In this document: positions 50,102-62,338 of the stretch, in pieces
Numbering within the stretch: the first letter of the stretch is position 1
Layout: the number at the start of each line of letters is the position of its first letter
From: Vespula vulgaris
Lineage: Eukaryota; Arthropoda; Insecta; Hymenoptera; Vespidae
Assembly (NCBI RefSeq): GCF_905475345.1
Contig: NC_066588.1
Location: 10,294,501 to 10,358,500 of the forward strand
Length of the DNA stretch: 64,000 nucleotides
Direction of reading: 5' to 3'
Notes under the pieces: generated by a model
What the model was told of the DNA's origin: nothing
The model's input: the letters and a program-made list of their open reading frames with translations, nothing else
The model's database searches: none
Program-made: the position numbers and the translations under genes

Positions 50102-50815
50102 CTTTCTACCCTTTAAACCGTTATAACTCGGCTCCTGTTGGTCCGATCTGGACGAAAAAAATATGGGCGTAGAGGGCGCGACGAGCCCTTTCCAATGACC
50201 CCGGTCCGGTTCTCCTAGGTGCTATAGTTTCGGAGAAAAAAATTGTTAAAGAAAAATTTTTTTTCCTTTGTTCCCTTTAAACCGTTATAACTCGCCTCCT
50301 ATTGGTCCGATCTGGACGAAAAAAATATGGGCGTAGAGGGCGCGACGAGCCCTTTCCAACGACCCCGGTCCGGTTCTCCTAGGTGCTACAGTTTCGGAGA
50401 AAAAAATTGTTAAAGAAAAATTTTTTTTTCCTTTGTACCCTTTAAACCGTTATAACTCGGCTCCTGTTGGTCCGATCTGGACGAAAAAATATGGGCGTAG
50501 AGGGCGCGACGAGCCCTTTCCAATGACCCCGGTCCGGTTCTCCTAGGTGCTATAGTTTCGGAGAAAAAAATTGTTAAAGAAAAATTTTTTTTTCCTTTGT
50601 TCCCTTTAAACCGTTATAACTCGCCTCCTATTGGTCCGATCTGGACGAAAAAAATATGGGCGTAGAGGGCGCGACGAGCCCTTTCCAACGACCCCGGTCC
50701 GGTTCTCCTAGGTGCTACAGTTTCGGAGAAAAAAATTGTTAAAGAAAAATTTTTTTTTCCTTTGTACCCTTTATACCGTTATAACTCGGCTCCTGTTGGT
50801 CCGATCTGGACGAAA
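49250..50815 (+). repeat. Segmental duplication, left copy (offset 3,462 bp)
   Basis: Markers at 49,327 (six-A run), 49,618 (TTATACC), 50,102 (CTTTCTACC) and 50,771 (TTATACC) recur at 52,789, 53,080, 53,564 and 54,233, each 3,462 bp on (21 monomers). Confidence 0.8.
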
Positions 50816-52711
50816 AAAATATGGGCGTAGAGGACGCGACGAGCCCTTTCCAATGACCCCGGTCCGGTTCTCCTAGGTGCTATAGTTTCGGAGAAAAAAA
50901 TTGTTAAAGAAAAATTTTTTTTTCCTTTGTTCCCTTTAAACCGTTATAACTCGCCTCCTATTGGTCCTATCTGGACGAAAAAAATATGGGCGTAGAGGGC
51001 GCGACGAGCCCTTTCCCATGACCCCGTTCGGGTTCTCCTAGGTGCTATAGTTTCGGAGAAAAAAATTGTTAAAGAAAAATTTCTTTTTCCTTTGTTCCCT
51101 TTAAACCGTTATAACTCGCCTCCTATTGGTCCGATCTGGACGAAAAAAATATGGGCGTAGAGGGCGCAACGAGCCCTTTCCAATGACCCCGGTCGGGTTC
51201 TCCTAGGTGCTATAGTTTCGGAGAAAAAAATTGTTCAAGAAAAATTTTTTTTTCCTTTGTTCCCTTTAAACCGTTATAACTCGCCTCCTATTGGTCCTAT
51301 CTGGACGAAAAAAATATGGGCGTAGAGGGCGCGACGAGCCCTTTCCCATGACCCCGGTCGGGTTCTCCTAGGTGCTATAGTTTCGGAGAAAAAAATTGTT
51401 AAAGAAAAATTTCTTTTTCCTTTGTTCCCTTTAAACCGTTATAAATCGCCTCCTATTGGTCCGATCTGGACGAAAAAAATATGGGCGTAGAGGGCGCAAC
51501 AAGCCCTTTCCAACGACCCCGGTCCGGTTCTCCTAGGTGCTACAGTTTCGGAGAAAAAAATTGTTAAAGAAAAATTTTTTTTTCCTTTGTACCCTTTAAA
51601 CCGTTATAACTCGGCTCCTGTTGGTCCGATCTGGACGAAAAAAATATGGGCGTAGAGGACGCGACGAGCCCTTTCCAATGACCCCGGTCCGGTTCTCCTA
51701 GGTGCTATAGTTTCGGAGAAAAAAATTGTTAAAGAAAAATTTTTTTTTCCTTTGTTCCCTTTAAACCGTTATAACTCGCCTCCTATTGGTCCTATCTGGA
51801 CGAAAAAAATATGGGCGTAGAGGGCGCGACGAGCCCTTTCCCATGACCCCGTTCGGGTTCTCCTAGGTGCTATAGTTTCGGAGAAAAAAATTGTTAAAGA
51901 AAAATTTCCTTTTCCTTTGTTCCCTTTAAACCGTTATAACTCGCCTCCTATTGGTCCGATCTGGACGAAAAAAATATGGGCGTAGAGGGCGCAACGAGCC
52001 CTTTCCAATGACCCCGGTCGGGTTCTCCTAGGTGCTATAGTTTCGGAGAAAAAAATTGTTCAAGAAAAATTTTTTTTTCCTTTGTTCCCTTTAAACCGTT
52101 ATAACTCGCCTCCTATTGGTCCTATCTGGACGAAAAAAATATGGGCGTAGAGGGCGCGACGAGCCCTTTCCCATGACCCCGGTCGGGTTCTCCTAGGTGC
52201 TATAGTTTCGGAGAAAAAAATTGTTAAAGAAAAATTTCTTTTTCCTTTGTTCCCTCTAAACCGTTATAAATCGCCTCCTATTGGTCCGATCTGGACGAAA
52301 AAAATATGGGCGTAGAGGGCGCAACGAGCCCTTTCCAATGACCCCGGTCGGGTTCTCCTAGGTGCTATAGTTTCGGAGAAAAAAATTGTTCAAGAAAAAT
52401 TTTTTTTTCCTTTGTTCCCTTTAAACCGTTATAACTCGGCTCCTATTGGTCCGATCTGGACGAAAAAAATATGTGCGTAGAGGGAGCGACGAGCCCTTTC
52501 CAATGACCCTGGTCGGGTTCTCCTAGGTGCTATAGTTTCGGAGAAAAAACTTGTTAAAGAAAAATTTTTTTTTCCTTTGTTCCCTTTAAACCGTTATAAC
52601 TCGCCTCCTATTGGTCCGATCTGGACGATAAAAATATGGGCGTAGAGGGCGCGACGAGCCCTTTCCAACGACCCCGGTCCGGTTCTCCTAGGTGCTACAG
52701 TTTCGGAGAAA

Positions 52712-54272
52712 GAAATTGTTAAAGAAAAATTTTTTTTTCCTTTGTACCCTTTAAACCGTTATAACTCGGCTCCTGTTGGTCCGATCTGGACGAAAAAATA
52801 TGGGCGTAGAGGGCGCGACGAGCCCTTTCCAATGACCCCGGTCCGGTTCTCCTAGGTGCTATAGTTTCGGAGAAAAAAATTGTTAAAGAAAAATTTTTTT
52901 TTCCTTTGTTCCCTTTAAACCGTTATAACTCGCCTCCTATTGGTCCGATCTGGACGAAAAAAATATGGGCGTAGAGGGCGCGACGAGCCCTTTCCAACGA
53001 CCCCGGTCCGGTTCTCCTAGGTGCTACAGTTTCGGAGAAAAAAATTGTTAAAGAAAAATTTTTTTTTCCTTTGTACCCTTTATACCGTTATAACTCGGCT
53101 CCTGTTGGTCCGATCTGGACGAAAAAAATATGGGCGTAGAGGACGCGACGAGCCCTTTCCAATGACCCCGGTCCGGTTCTCCTAGGTGCTATAGTTTCGG
53201 AGAAAAAAATTGTTCAAGAAAAATTTTTTTTTCCTTTGTTCTCTTTAAACCGTTATAACTCGCCTCCTATTGGTCCTATCTGGACGAAAAAAATATGGGC
53301 GTAGAGGGCGCGACGAGCCCTTTCCCATGACCCCGGTCGGGTTCTCCTAGGTGCTATAGTTTCGGAGAAAAAAATTGTTAAAGAAAAATTTCTTTTTCCT
53401 TTGTTCCCTTTAAACCGTTATAAATCGCCTCCTATTGGTCCGATCTGGACGAAAAAAATATGGGCGTAGAGGGCGCGACGAGCCCTTTCCAACGACCCCG
53501 GTCCGGTTCTCCTAGGTGCTACAGTTTCGGAGAAAAAAATTGTTAAAGAAAAATTTTTTTTTCCTTTCTACCCTTTAAACCGTTATAACTCGGCTCCTGT
53601 TGGTCCGATCTGGACGAAAAAAATATGGGCGTAGAGGGCGCGACGAGCCCTTTCCAATGACCCCGGTCCGGTTCTCCTAGGTGCTATAGTTTCGGAGAAA
53701 AAAATTGTTAAAGAAAAATTTTTTTTCCTTTGTTCCCTTTAAACCGTTATAACTCGCCTCCTATTGGTCCGATCTGGACGAAAAAAATATGGGCGTAGAG
53801 GGCGCGACGAGCCCTTTCCAACGACCCCGGTCCGGTTCTCCTAGGTGCTACAGTTTCGGAGAAAAAAATTGTTAAAGAAAAATTTTTTTTTCCTTTGTAC
53901 CCTTTAAACCGTTATAACTCGGCTCCTGTTGGTCCGATCTGGACGAAAAAATATGGGCGTAGAGGGCGCGACGAGCCCTTTCCAATGACCCCGGTCCGGT
54001 TCTCCTAGGTGCTATAGTTTCGGAGAAAAAAATTGTTAAAGAAAAATTTTTTTTTCCTTTGTTCCCTTTAAACCGTTATAACTCGCCTCCCATTGGTCCG
54101 ATCTGGACGAAAAAAATATGGGCGTAGAGGGCGCGACGAGCCCTTTCCAACGACCCCGGTCCGGTTCTCCTAGGTGCTACAGTTTCGGAGAAAAAAATTG
54201 TTAAAGAAAAATTTTTTTTTCCTTTGTACCCTTTATACCGTTATAACTCGGCTCCTGTTGGTCCGATCTGGA
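52712..54272 (+). repeat. Segmental duplication, right copy, interrupted by the gap
   Basis: Partner of 49,250-50,815 at an offset of 3,462 bp. It runs to the first N. One private change (CCCATTGG near 54,088) separates it from its partner. Confidence 0.8.
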
Positions 54273-54472
54273 NNNNNNNNNNNNNNNNNNNNNNNNNNNN
54301 NNNNNNNNNNNNNNNNNNNNNNNNNNNNNNNNNNNNNNNNNNNNNNNNNNNNNNNNNNNNNNNNNNNNNNNNNNNNNNNNNNNNNNNNNNNNNNNNNNNN
54401 NNNNNNNNNNNNNNNNNNNNNNNNNNNNNNNNNNNNNNNNNNNNNNNNNNNNNNNNNNNNNNNNNNNNNNNN
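54273..54472. other. Assembly gap, 200 N
   Basis: Exactly 200 N. The left flank ends ...GATCTGGA and the right flank begins CGAAAAAAATATGG, so the two join at monomer position 51/52 without missing or extra bases. The TTATACC to GTTCGGG distance is 455 bp across the gap and 255 bp in three ungapped paralogues (50,771-51,026; 57,073-57,328; 59,051-59,306). The difference equals the N count. The round length suggests a placeholder, not a measured size. Confidence 0.95.
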
Positions 54473-57400
54473 CGAAAAAAATATGGGCGTAGAGGACGCG
54501 ACGAGCCCTTTCCAATGACCCCGGTCCGGTTCTCCTAGGTGCTATAGTTTCGGAGAAAAAAATTGTTAAAGAAAAATTTTTTTTTCCTTTGTTCCCTTTA
54601 AACCGTTATAACTCGCCTCCTATTGGTCCTATCTGGACGAAAAAAATATGGGCGTAGAGGGCGCGACGAGCCCTTTCCCATGACCCCGTTCGGGTTCTCC
54701 TAGGTGCTATAGTTTCGGAGAAAAAAATTGTTAAAGAAAAATTTCTTTTTCCTTTGTTCCCTTTAAACCGTTATAACTCGCCTCCTATTGGTCCGATCTG
54801 GACGAAAAAAATATGGGCGTAGAGGGCGCAACGAGCCCTTTCCAATGACCCCGGTCTGGTTCTCCTAGGTGCTATAGTTTCGGAGAAAAAAATTGTTCAA
54901 GAAAAATTTTTTTTTCCTTTGTTCCCTTTAAACCGTTATTACTCGCCTCCTATTGGTCCTATCTGGACGAAAAAAATATGGGCGTAGAGGGCGCGACGAG
55001 CCCTTTCCCATGACCCCGGTCGGGTTCTCCTAGGTGCTATAGTTTCGGAGAAAAAAATTGTTAAAGAAAAATTTCTTTTTCCTTTGTTCCCTTTAAACCG
55101 TTATAAATCGCCTCCTATTGGTCCGATCTGGACGAAAAAAATATGGGCGTAGAGGGCGCAACAAGCCCTTTCCAATGACCCCGGTCGGGTTCTCCTAGGT
55201 GCTATAGTTTCGGAGAAAAAAATTGTTCAAGAAAAATTTTTTTTTCCTTTGTTCCCTTTAAACCGTTATAACTCGGCTCCTGTTGGTCCGATCTGGACGA
55301 AAAAAATATGGGCGTAGAGGACGCGACGAGCCCTTTCCAATGACCCCGGTCCGGTTCTCCTAGGTGCTATAGTTTCGGAGAAAAAAATTGTTAAAGAAAA
55401 ATTTTTTTTTCCTTTGTTCCCTTTAAACCGTTATAACTCGCCTCCTATTGGTCCTATCTGGACGAAAAAAATATGGGCGTAGAGGGCGCGACGAGCCCTT
55501 TCCCATGACCCCGGTCGGGTTCTCCTAGGTGCTATAGTTTCGGAGAAAAAAATTGTTAAAGAAAAATTTCTTTTTCCTTTGTTCCCTTTAAACCGTTATA
55601 AATCGCCTCCTATTGGTCCGATCTGGACGAAAAAAATATGGGCGTAGAGGGCGCAACGAGCCCTTTCCAATGACCCCGGTCGGGTTCTCCTAGGTGCTAT
55701 AGTTTCGGAGAAAAAAATTGTTCAAGAAAAATTTTTTTTTCCTTTGTTCCCTTTAAACCGTTATAACTCGGCTCCTATTGGTCCGATCTGGACGAAAAAA
55801 ATATGTGCGTAGAGGGCGCGACGAGCCCTTTCCAATGACCCCGGTCGGGTTCTCCTAGGTGCTATAGTTTCGGAGAAAAAAATTGTTAAAGAAAAATTTT
55901 TTTTTCCTTTGTACCCTTTAAACCGTTATAACTCGGCTCCTGTTGGTCCGATCTGGACGAAAAAAATATGGGCGTAGAGGACGCGACGAGCCCTTTCCAA
56001 TGACCCCGGTCCGGTTCTCCTAGGTGCTATAGTTTCGGAGAAAAAAATTGTTAAAGAAAAATTTTTTTTTCCTTTGTTCCCTTTAAACCGTTATAACTCG
56101 CCTCCTATTGGTCCTATCTGGACGAAAAAAATATGGGCGTAGAGGGCGCGACGAGCCCTTTCCCATGACCCCGGTCGGGTTCTCCTAGGTGCTATAGTTT
56201 CGGAGAAAAAAATTGTTAAAGAAAAATTTCTTTTTCCTTTGTTCCCTTTAAACCGTTATAAATCGCCTCCTATTGGTCCGATCTGGACGAAAAAAATATG
56301 GGCGTAGAGGGCGCAACGAGCCCTTTCCAATGACCCCGGTCGGGTTCTCCTAGGTGCTATAGTTTCGGAGAAAAAAATTGTTCAAGAAAAATTTTTTTTT
56401 CCTTTGTTCCCTTTAAACCGTTATAACTCGGCTCCTATTGGTCCGATCTGGACGAAAAAAATATGTGCGTAGAGGGCGCGACGAGCCCTTTCCAGTGACC
56501 CCGGTCGGGTTCTCCTAGGTGCTATAGTTTCGGAGAAAAAAATTGTTCAAGAAAAATTTTTTTTTCCTTTGTTCCCTTTAAACCGTTATAACTCGCCTCC
56601 TATTGGTCCGATCTGGACGAAAAAAATATGGGCGTAGAGGGCGCGACGAGCCCTTTCCAACGACCCCGGTCCGGTTCTCCCAGGTGCTATAGTTTCGGAG
56701 AAAAAAATTGTTCAAGAAAAATTTGTTTTTCCTTTGTTCCCTTTAAACCGTTATAACTCGCCTCCTATTGGTCCTATCTGGACGAAAAAAATATGGGCGT
56801 AGAGGGCGCGACGAGCCCTTTCCCATGACCCCGGTCGGGTTCTCCTAGGTGCTATAGTTTCGGAGAAAAAAATTGTTAAAGAAAAATTTCTTTTTCCTTT
56901 GTTCCCTTTAAACCGTTATAAATCGCCTCCTATTGGTCCGATCTGGACGAAAAAAATATGGGCGTAGAGGGCGCGACGAGCCCTTTCCAACGACCCCGGT
57001 CCGGTTCTCCTAGGTGCTACAGTTTCGGAGAAAAAAATTGTTAAAGAAAAATTTTTTTTTCCTTTGTACCCTTTATACCGTTATAACTCGGCTCCTGTTG
57101 GTCCGATCTGGACGAAAAAAATATGGGCGTAGAGGACGCGACGAGCCCTTTCCAATGACCCCGGTCCGGTTCTCCTAGGTGCTATAGTTTCGGAGAAAAA
57201 AATTGTTAAAGAAAAATTTTTTTTTCCTTTGTTCCCTTTAAACCGTTATAACTCGCCTCCTATTGGTCCTATCTGGACGAAAAAAATATGGGCGTAGAGG
57301 GCGCGACGAGCCCTTTCCCATGACCCCGTTCGGGTTCTCCTAGGTGCTATAGTTTCGGAGAAAAAAATTGTTAAAGAAAAATTTCTTTTTCCTTTGTTCC

Positions 57401-58280
57401 CTTTAAACCGTTATAACTCGCCTCCTATTGGTCCGATCTGGACGAAAAAAATATGGGCGTAGAGGGCGCAACGAGCCCTTTCCAATGACCCCGGTCGGGT
57501 TCTCCTAGGTGCTATAGTTTCGGAGAAAAAAATTGTTCAAGAAAAATTTTTTTTTCCTTTGTTCCCTTTAAACCGTTATAACTCGCCTCCTATTGGTCCT
57601 ATCTGGACGAAAAAAATATGGGCGTAGAGGGCGCGACGAGCCCTTTCCCATGACCCCGGTCGGGTTCTCCTAGGTGCTATAGTTTCGGAGAAAAAAATTG
57701 TTAAAGAAAAATTTCTTTTTCCTTTGTTCCCTTTAAACCGTTATAAATCGCCTCCTATTGGTCCGATCTGGACGAAAAAAATATGGGCGTAGAGGGCGCA
57801 ACAAGCCCTTTCCAATGACCCCGGTCGGGTTCTCCTAGGTGCTATAGTTTCGGAGAAAAAAATTGTTCAAGAAAAATTTTTTTTTCCTTTGTTCCCTTTA
57901 AACCGTTATAACTCGGCTCCTGTTGGTCCGATCTGGACGAAAAAAATATGGGCGTAGAGGACGCGACGAGCCCTTTCCAATGACCCCGGTCCGGTTCTCC
58001 TAGGTGCTATAGTTTCGGAGAAAAAAATTGTTAAAGAAAAATTTTTTTTTCCTTTGTTCCCTTTAAACCGTTATAACTCGCCTCCTATTGGTCCTATCTG
58101 GACGAAAAAAATATGGGCGTAGAGGGCGCGACGAGCCCTTTCCCATGACCCCGGTCGGGTTCTCCTAGGTGCTATAGTTTCGGAGAAAAAAATTGTTAAA
58201 GAAAAATTTCTTTTTCCTTTGTTCCCTTTAAACCGTTATAAATCGCCTCCTATTGGTCCGATCTGGACGAAAAAAATATG
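54473..58280 (+). repeat. Tandem duplication in domain 2, offset 2,640 bp
   Basis: GTTCGGG at 54,688 and 57,328, and ACAAGCCC at 55,161 and 57,801, are both 2,640 bp apart (16 x 165). Colinearity ends near 58.29 kb, where the partner of the V monomer is a V/S hybrid. Left of the gap, TTATACC at 54,233 matches 57,073 at the same 2,640 bp once the 200 N are removed. Confidence 0.8.
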
Positions 58281-61200
58281 GGCGTAGAGGGCGCGACGAG
58301 CCCTTTCCAACGACCCCGGTCCGGTTCTCCTAGGTGCTACAGTTTCGGAGAAAAAAATTGTTAAAGAAAAATTTTTTTTTCCTTTCTACCCTTTAAACCG
58401 TTATAACTCGGCTCCTGTTGGTCCGATCTGGACGAAAAAAATATGGGCGTAGAGGGCGCGACGAGCCCTTTCCAATGACCCCGGTCCGGTTCTCCTAGGT
58501 GCTATAGTTTCGGAGAAAAAAATTGTTAAAGAAAAATTTTTTTTCCTTTGTTCCCTTTAAACCGTTATAACTCGCCTCCTATTGGTCCGATCTGGACGAA
58601 AAAAATATGGGCGTAGAGGGCGCGACGAGCCCTTTCCAACGACCCCGGTCCGGTTCTCCTAGGTGCTACAGTTTCGGAGAAAAAAATTGTTAAAGAAAAA
58701 TTTTTTTTTCCTTTGTACCCTTTAAACCGTTATAACTCGGCTCCTGTTGGTCCGATCTGGACGAAAAAATATGGGCGTAGAGGGCGCGACGAGCCCTTTC
58801 CAATGACCCCGGTCCGGTTCTCCTAGGTGCTATAGTTTCGGAGAAAAAAATTGTTAAAGAAAAATTTTTTTTTCCTTTGTTCCCTTTAAACCGTTATAAC
58901 TCGGCTCCTATTGGTCCGATCTGGACGAAAAAAATATGGGCGTAGAGGGCGCGACGAGCCCTTTCCAACGACCCCGGTCCGGTTCTCCTAGGTGCTACAG
59001 TTTCGGAGAAAAAAATTGTTAAAGAAAAATTTTTTTTTCCTTTGTACCCTTTATACCGTTATAACTCGGCTCCTGTTGGTCCGATCTGGACGAAAAAAAT
59101 ATGGGCGTAGAGGACGCGACGAGCCCTTTCCAATGACCCCGGTCCGGTTCTCCTAGGTGCTATAGTTTCGGAGAAAAAAATTGTTAAAGAAAAATTTTTT
59201 TTTCCTTTGTTCCCTTTAAACCGTTATAACTCGCCTCCTATTGGTCCTATCTGGACGAAAAAAATATGGGCGTAGAGGGCGCGACGAGCCCTTTCCCATG
59301 ACCCCGTTCGGGTTCTCCTAGGTGCTATAGTTTCGGAGAAAAAAATTGTTAAAGAAAAATTTCTTTTTCCTTTGTTCCCTTTAAACCGTTATAACTCGCC
59401 TCCTATTGGTCCGATCTGGACGAAAAAAATATGGGCGTAGAGGGCGCAACAAGCCCTTTCCAATGACCCCGGTCGGGTTCTCCTAGGTGCTATAGTTTCG
59501 GAGAAAAAAATTGTTCAAGAAAAATTTTTTTTTCCTTTGTTCCCTTTAAACCGTTATAACTCGCCTCCTATTGGTCCTATCTGGACGAAAAAAATATGGG
59601 CGTAGAGGGCGCGACGAGCCCTTTCCCATGACCCCGGTCGGGTTCTCCTAGGTGCTATAGTTTCGGAGAAAAAAATTGTTAAAGAAAAATTTCTTTTTCC
59701 TTTGTTCCCTTTAAACCGTTATAAATCGCCTCCTATTGGTCCGATCTGGACGAAAAAAATATGGGCGTAGAGGGCGCAACAAGCCCTTTCCAATGACCCC
59801 GGTCGGGTTCTCCTAGGTGCTATAGTTTCGGAGAAAAAAATTGTTCAAGAAAAATTTTTTTTTCCTTTGTTCCCTTTAAACCGTTATAACTCGGCTCCTG
59901 TTGGTCCGATCTGGACGAAAAAAATATGGGCGTAGAGGACGCGACGAGCCCTTTCCAATGACCCCGGTCCGGTTCTCCTAGGTGCTATAGTTTCGGAGAA
60001 AAAAATTGTTAAAGAAAAATTTTTTTTTCCTTTGTTCCCTTTAAACCGTTATAACTCGCCTCCTATTGGTCCTATCTGGACGAAAAAAATATGGGCGTAG
60101 AGGGCGCGACGAGCCCTTTCCCATGACCCCGGTCGGGTTCTCCTAGGTGCTATAGTTTAGGAGAAAAAAATTGTTCAAGAAAAATTTTTTTTTCCTTTGT
60201 TCCCTTTAAACCGTTATAACTCGGCTCCTATTGGTCCGATCTGGACGAAAAAAATATGTGCGTAGAGGGCGCGACGAGCCCTTTCCAATGACCCCGGTCG
60301 GGTTCTCCTAGGTGCTATAGTTTCGGAGAAAAAAATTGTTAAAGAAAAATTTTTTTTTCCTTTGTTCCCTTTAAACCGTTATAACTCGCCTCCTATTGGT
60401 CCGATCTGGACGAAAAAAATATGGGCGTAGAGGGCGCGACGAGCCCTTTCCAACGACCCCGGTCCGGTTCTCCTAGGTGCTACAGTTTCGGAGAAAAAAA
60501 TTGTTAAAGAAAAATTTTTTTTTCCTTTGTACCCTTTAAACCGTTATAACTCGGCTCCTGTTGGTCCGATCTGGACGAAAAAAATATGGGCGTAGAGGAC
60601 GCGACGAGCCCTTTCCAATGACCCCGGTCCGGTTCTCCTAGGTGCTACAGTTTCGGAGAAAAAAATTGTTAAAGAAAAATTTTTTTTTCCTTTGTACCCT
60701 TTAAACCGTTATAACTCGGCTCCTGTTGGTCCGATCTGGACGAAAAAAATATGGGCGTAGAGGACGCGACGAGCCCTTTCCAATGACCCCGGTCGGGTTC
60801 TCCTAGGTGCTATAGTTTCGGAGAAAAAAATTGTTAAAGAAAAATTTTTTTTTCCTTTGTTCCCTTTAAACCGTTATAACTCGCCTCCTATTGGTCCTAT
60901 CTGGACGAAAAAAATATGGGCGTAGAGGGCGCGACGAGCCCTTTCCCATGACCCCGGTCGGGTTCTCCTAGCTGCTATAGTTTCGGAGAAAAAAATTGTT
61001 AAAGAAAAATTTCTTTTTCCTTTGTTCCCTTTAAACCGTTATAAATCGCCTCCTATTGGTCCGATCTGGACGAAAAAAATATGGGCGTAGAGGGCGCAAC
61101 GAGCCCTTTCCAATGACCCCGGTCGGGTTCTCCTAGGTGCTATAGTTTCGGAGAAAAAAATTGTTCAAGAAAAATTTTTTTTTCCTTTGTTCCCTTTAAA

Positions 61201-62338
61201 CCGTTATAACTCGGCTCCTATTGGTCCGATCTGGACGAAAAAAATATGTGCGTAGAGGGCGCGACGAGCCCTTTCCAGTGACCCCGGTCGGGTTCTCCTA
61301 GGTGCTATAGTTTCGGAGAAAAAAATTGTTCAAGAAAAATTTTTTTTTCCTTTGTTCCCTTTAAACCGTTATAACTCGCCTCCTATTGGTCCTATCTGGA
61401 CGAAAAAAATATGGGCGTAGAGGGCGCGACGAGCCCTTTCCCATGACCCCGGTCGGGTTCTCCTAGGTGCTATAGTTTCGGAGAAAAAAATTGTTAAAGA
61501 AAAATTTCTTTTTCCTTTGTTCCCTTTAAACCGTTATAAATCGCCTCCTATTGGTCCGATCTGGACGAAAAAAATATGGGCGTAGAGGGCGCAACGAGCC
61601 CTTTCCAATGACCCCGGTCGGGTTCTCCTAGGTGCTATAGTTTCGGAGAAAAAAATTGTTCAAGAAAAATTTTTTTTTCCTTTGTTCCCTTTAAACCGTT
61701 ATAACTCGGCTCCTATTGGTCCGATCTGGACGAAAAAAATATGTGCGTAGAGGGCGCGACGAGCCCTTTCCAATGACCCCGGTCGGGTTCTCCTAGGTGC
61801 TATAGTTTCGGAGAAAAAAATTGTTAAAGAAAAATTTTTTTTTCCTTTGTTCCCTTTAAACCGTTATAACTCGCCTCCTATTGGTCCGATCTGGACGAAA
61901 AAAATATGGGCGTAGAGGGCGCGACGAGCCCTTTCCAATGACCCCGGTCCGGTTCTCCTAGGTGCTATAGTTTCGGAGAAAAAAATTGTTAAAGAAAAAT
62001 TTTTTTTTCCTTTGTTCCCTTTAAACCGTTATAACTCGCCTCCTATTGGTCCGATCTGGACGAAAAAAATATGGGCGTAGAGGGCGCGACGAGCCCTTTC
62101 CAACGACCCCGGTCCGGTTCTCCTAGGTGCTACAGTTTCGGAGAAAAAAATTGTTAAAGAAAAATTTTTTTTTCCTTTGTACCCTTTAAACCGTTATAAC
62201 TCGGCTCCTGTTGGTCCGATCTGGACGAAAAAATATGGGCGTAGAGGGCGCGACGAGCCCTTTCCAATGACCCCGGTCCGGTTCTCCTAGGTGCTATAGT
62301 TTCGGAGAAAAAAATTGTTAAAGAAAAATTTTTTTTTC
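58281..62338 (+). repeat. Domain 2 mosaic, right part
   Basis: The same S-W types as left of the gap. A CTTTCTACC-headed run (58,382) leads through S, six-A T, S and T (TTATACC 59,051) to U and V, repeating the order at 50,102 and 53,564. Near 60,360-60,860 two T monomers follow S directly, an arrangement repeated at 63,494. No gene or unique sequence is present. Confidence 0.75.

Larger units (their letters stand above)
1..54272 (+). repeat. 165-bp satellite array, part left of the gap
   Basis: Continuous head-to-tail tandem array, about 329 monomers, entering through the left window edge and stopping at the N run. Successive monomer starts (CTTTG or CATTG after the T-tract) fall at 1, 166, 331, 496, 661, 825 and so on, giving a period of 165 bp. 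Losses of 1-3 bp occur mainly in the A-run near monomer position 54-60 and the T-run at 156-164. All monomers point the same way except for one 14-bp flip near 47.8 kb. No unique sequence longer than a few bases interrupts the array. All six frames contain stops in each monomer, so no gene is present. The role is not shown by the sequence; centromeric or pericentromeric heterochromatin is the usual setting for such arrays and is an inference here. Confidence 0.98.
37076..54272 (+). repeat. Domain 2: monomer types S-W, left of gap
   Basis: Types seen: S (GCCTCC, CAACGACC, TACAG); T (GTACC head, GTTGG, often AGGACGCG); U (GGTCCTATC, TTTCCCATG, CCGTTCGGG or CCGGTCGGG); V (GCAACG, sometimes with ATAAATCG); W (GGCTCC, ATGTGCG). 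Common runs are S-T-U-V and S-T-S-T. The CCGTTCGGG marker recurs at intervals of 2, 5, 6, 7, 11, 14 and 16 monomers, so this domain is also a mosaic. Type T monomers with six rather than seven A in the A-run (GACGAAAAAATAT) mark a local subfamily from about 47.2 kb onward. No gene is present. Confidence 0.85.

Noticed and set aside
54174..54538. Open reading frames of about 104-114 codons over the gap on both strands
   Set aside because: They stay open only because about two thirds of their length is N. The flanking satellite has stops in all six frames in each monomer.
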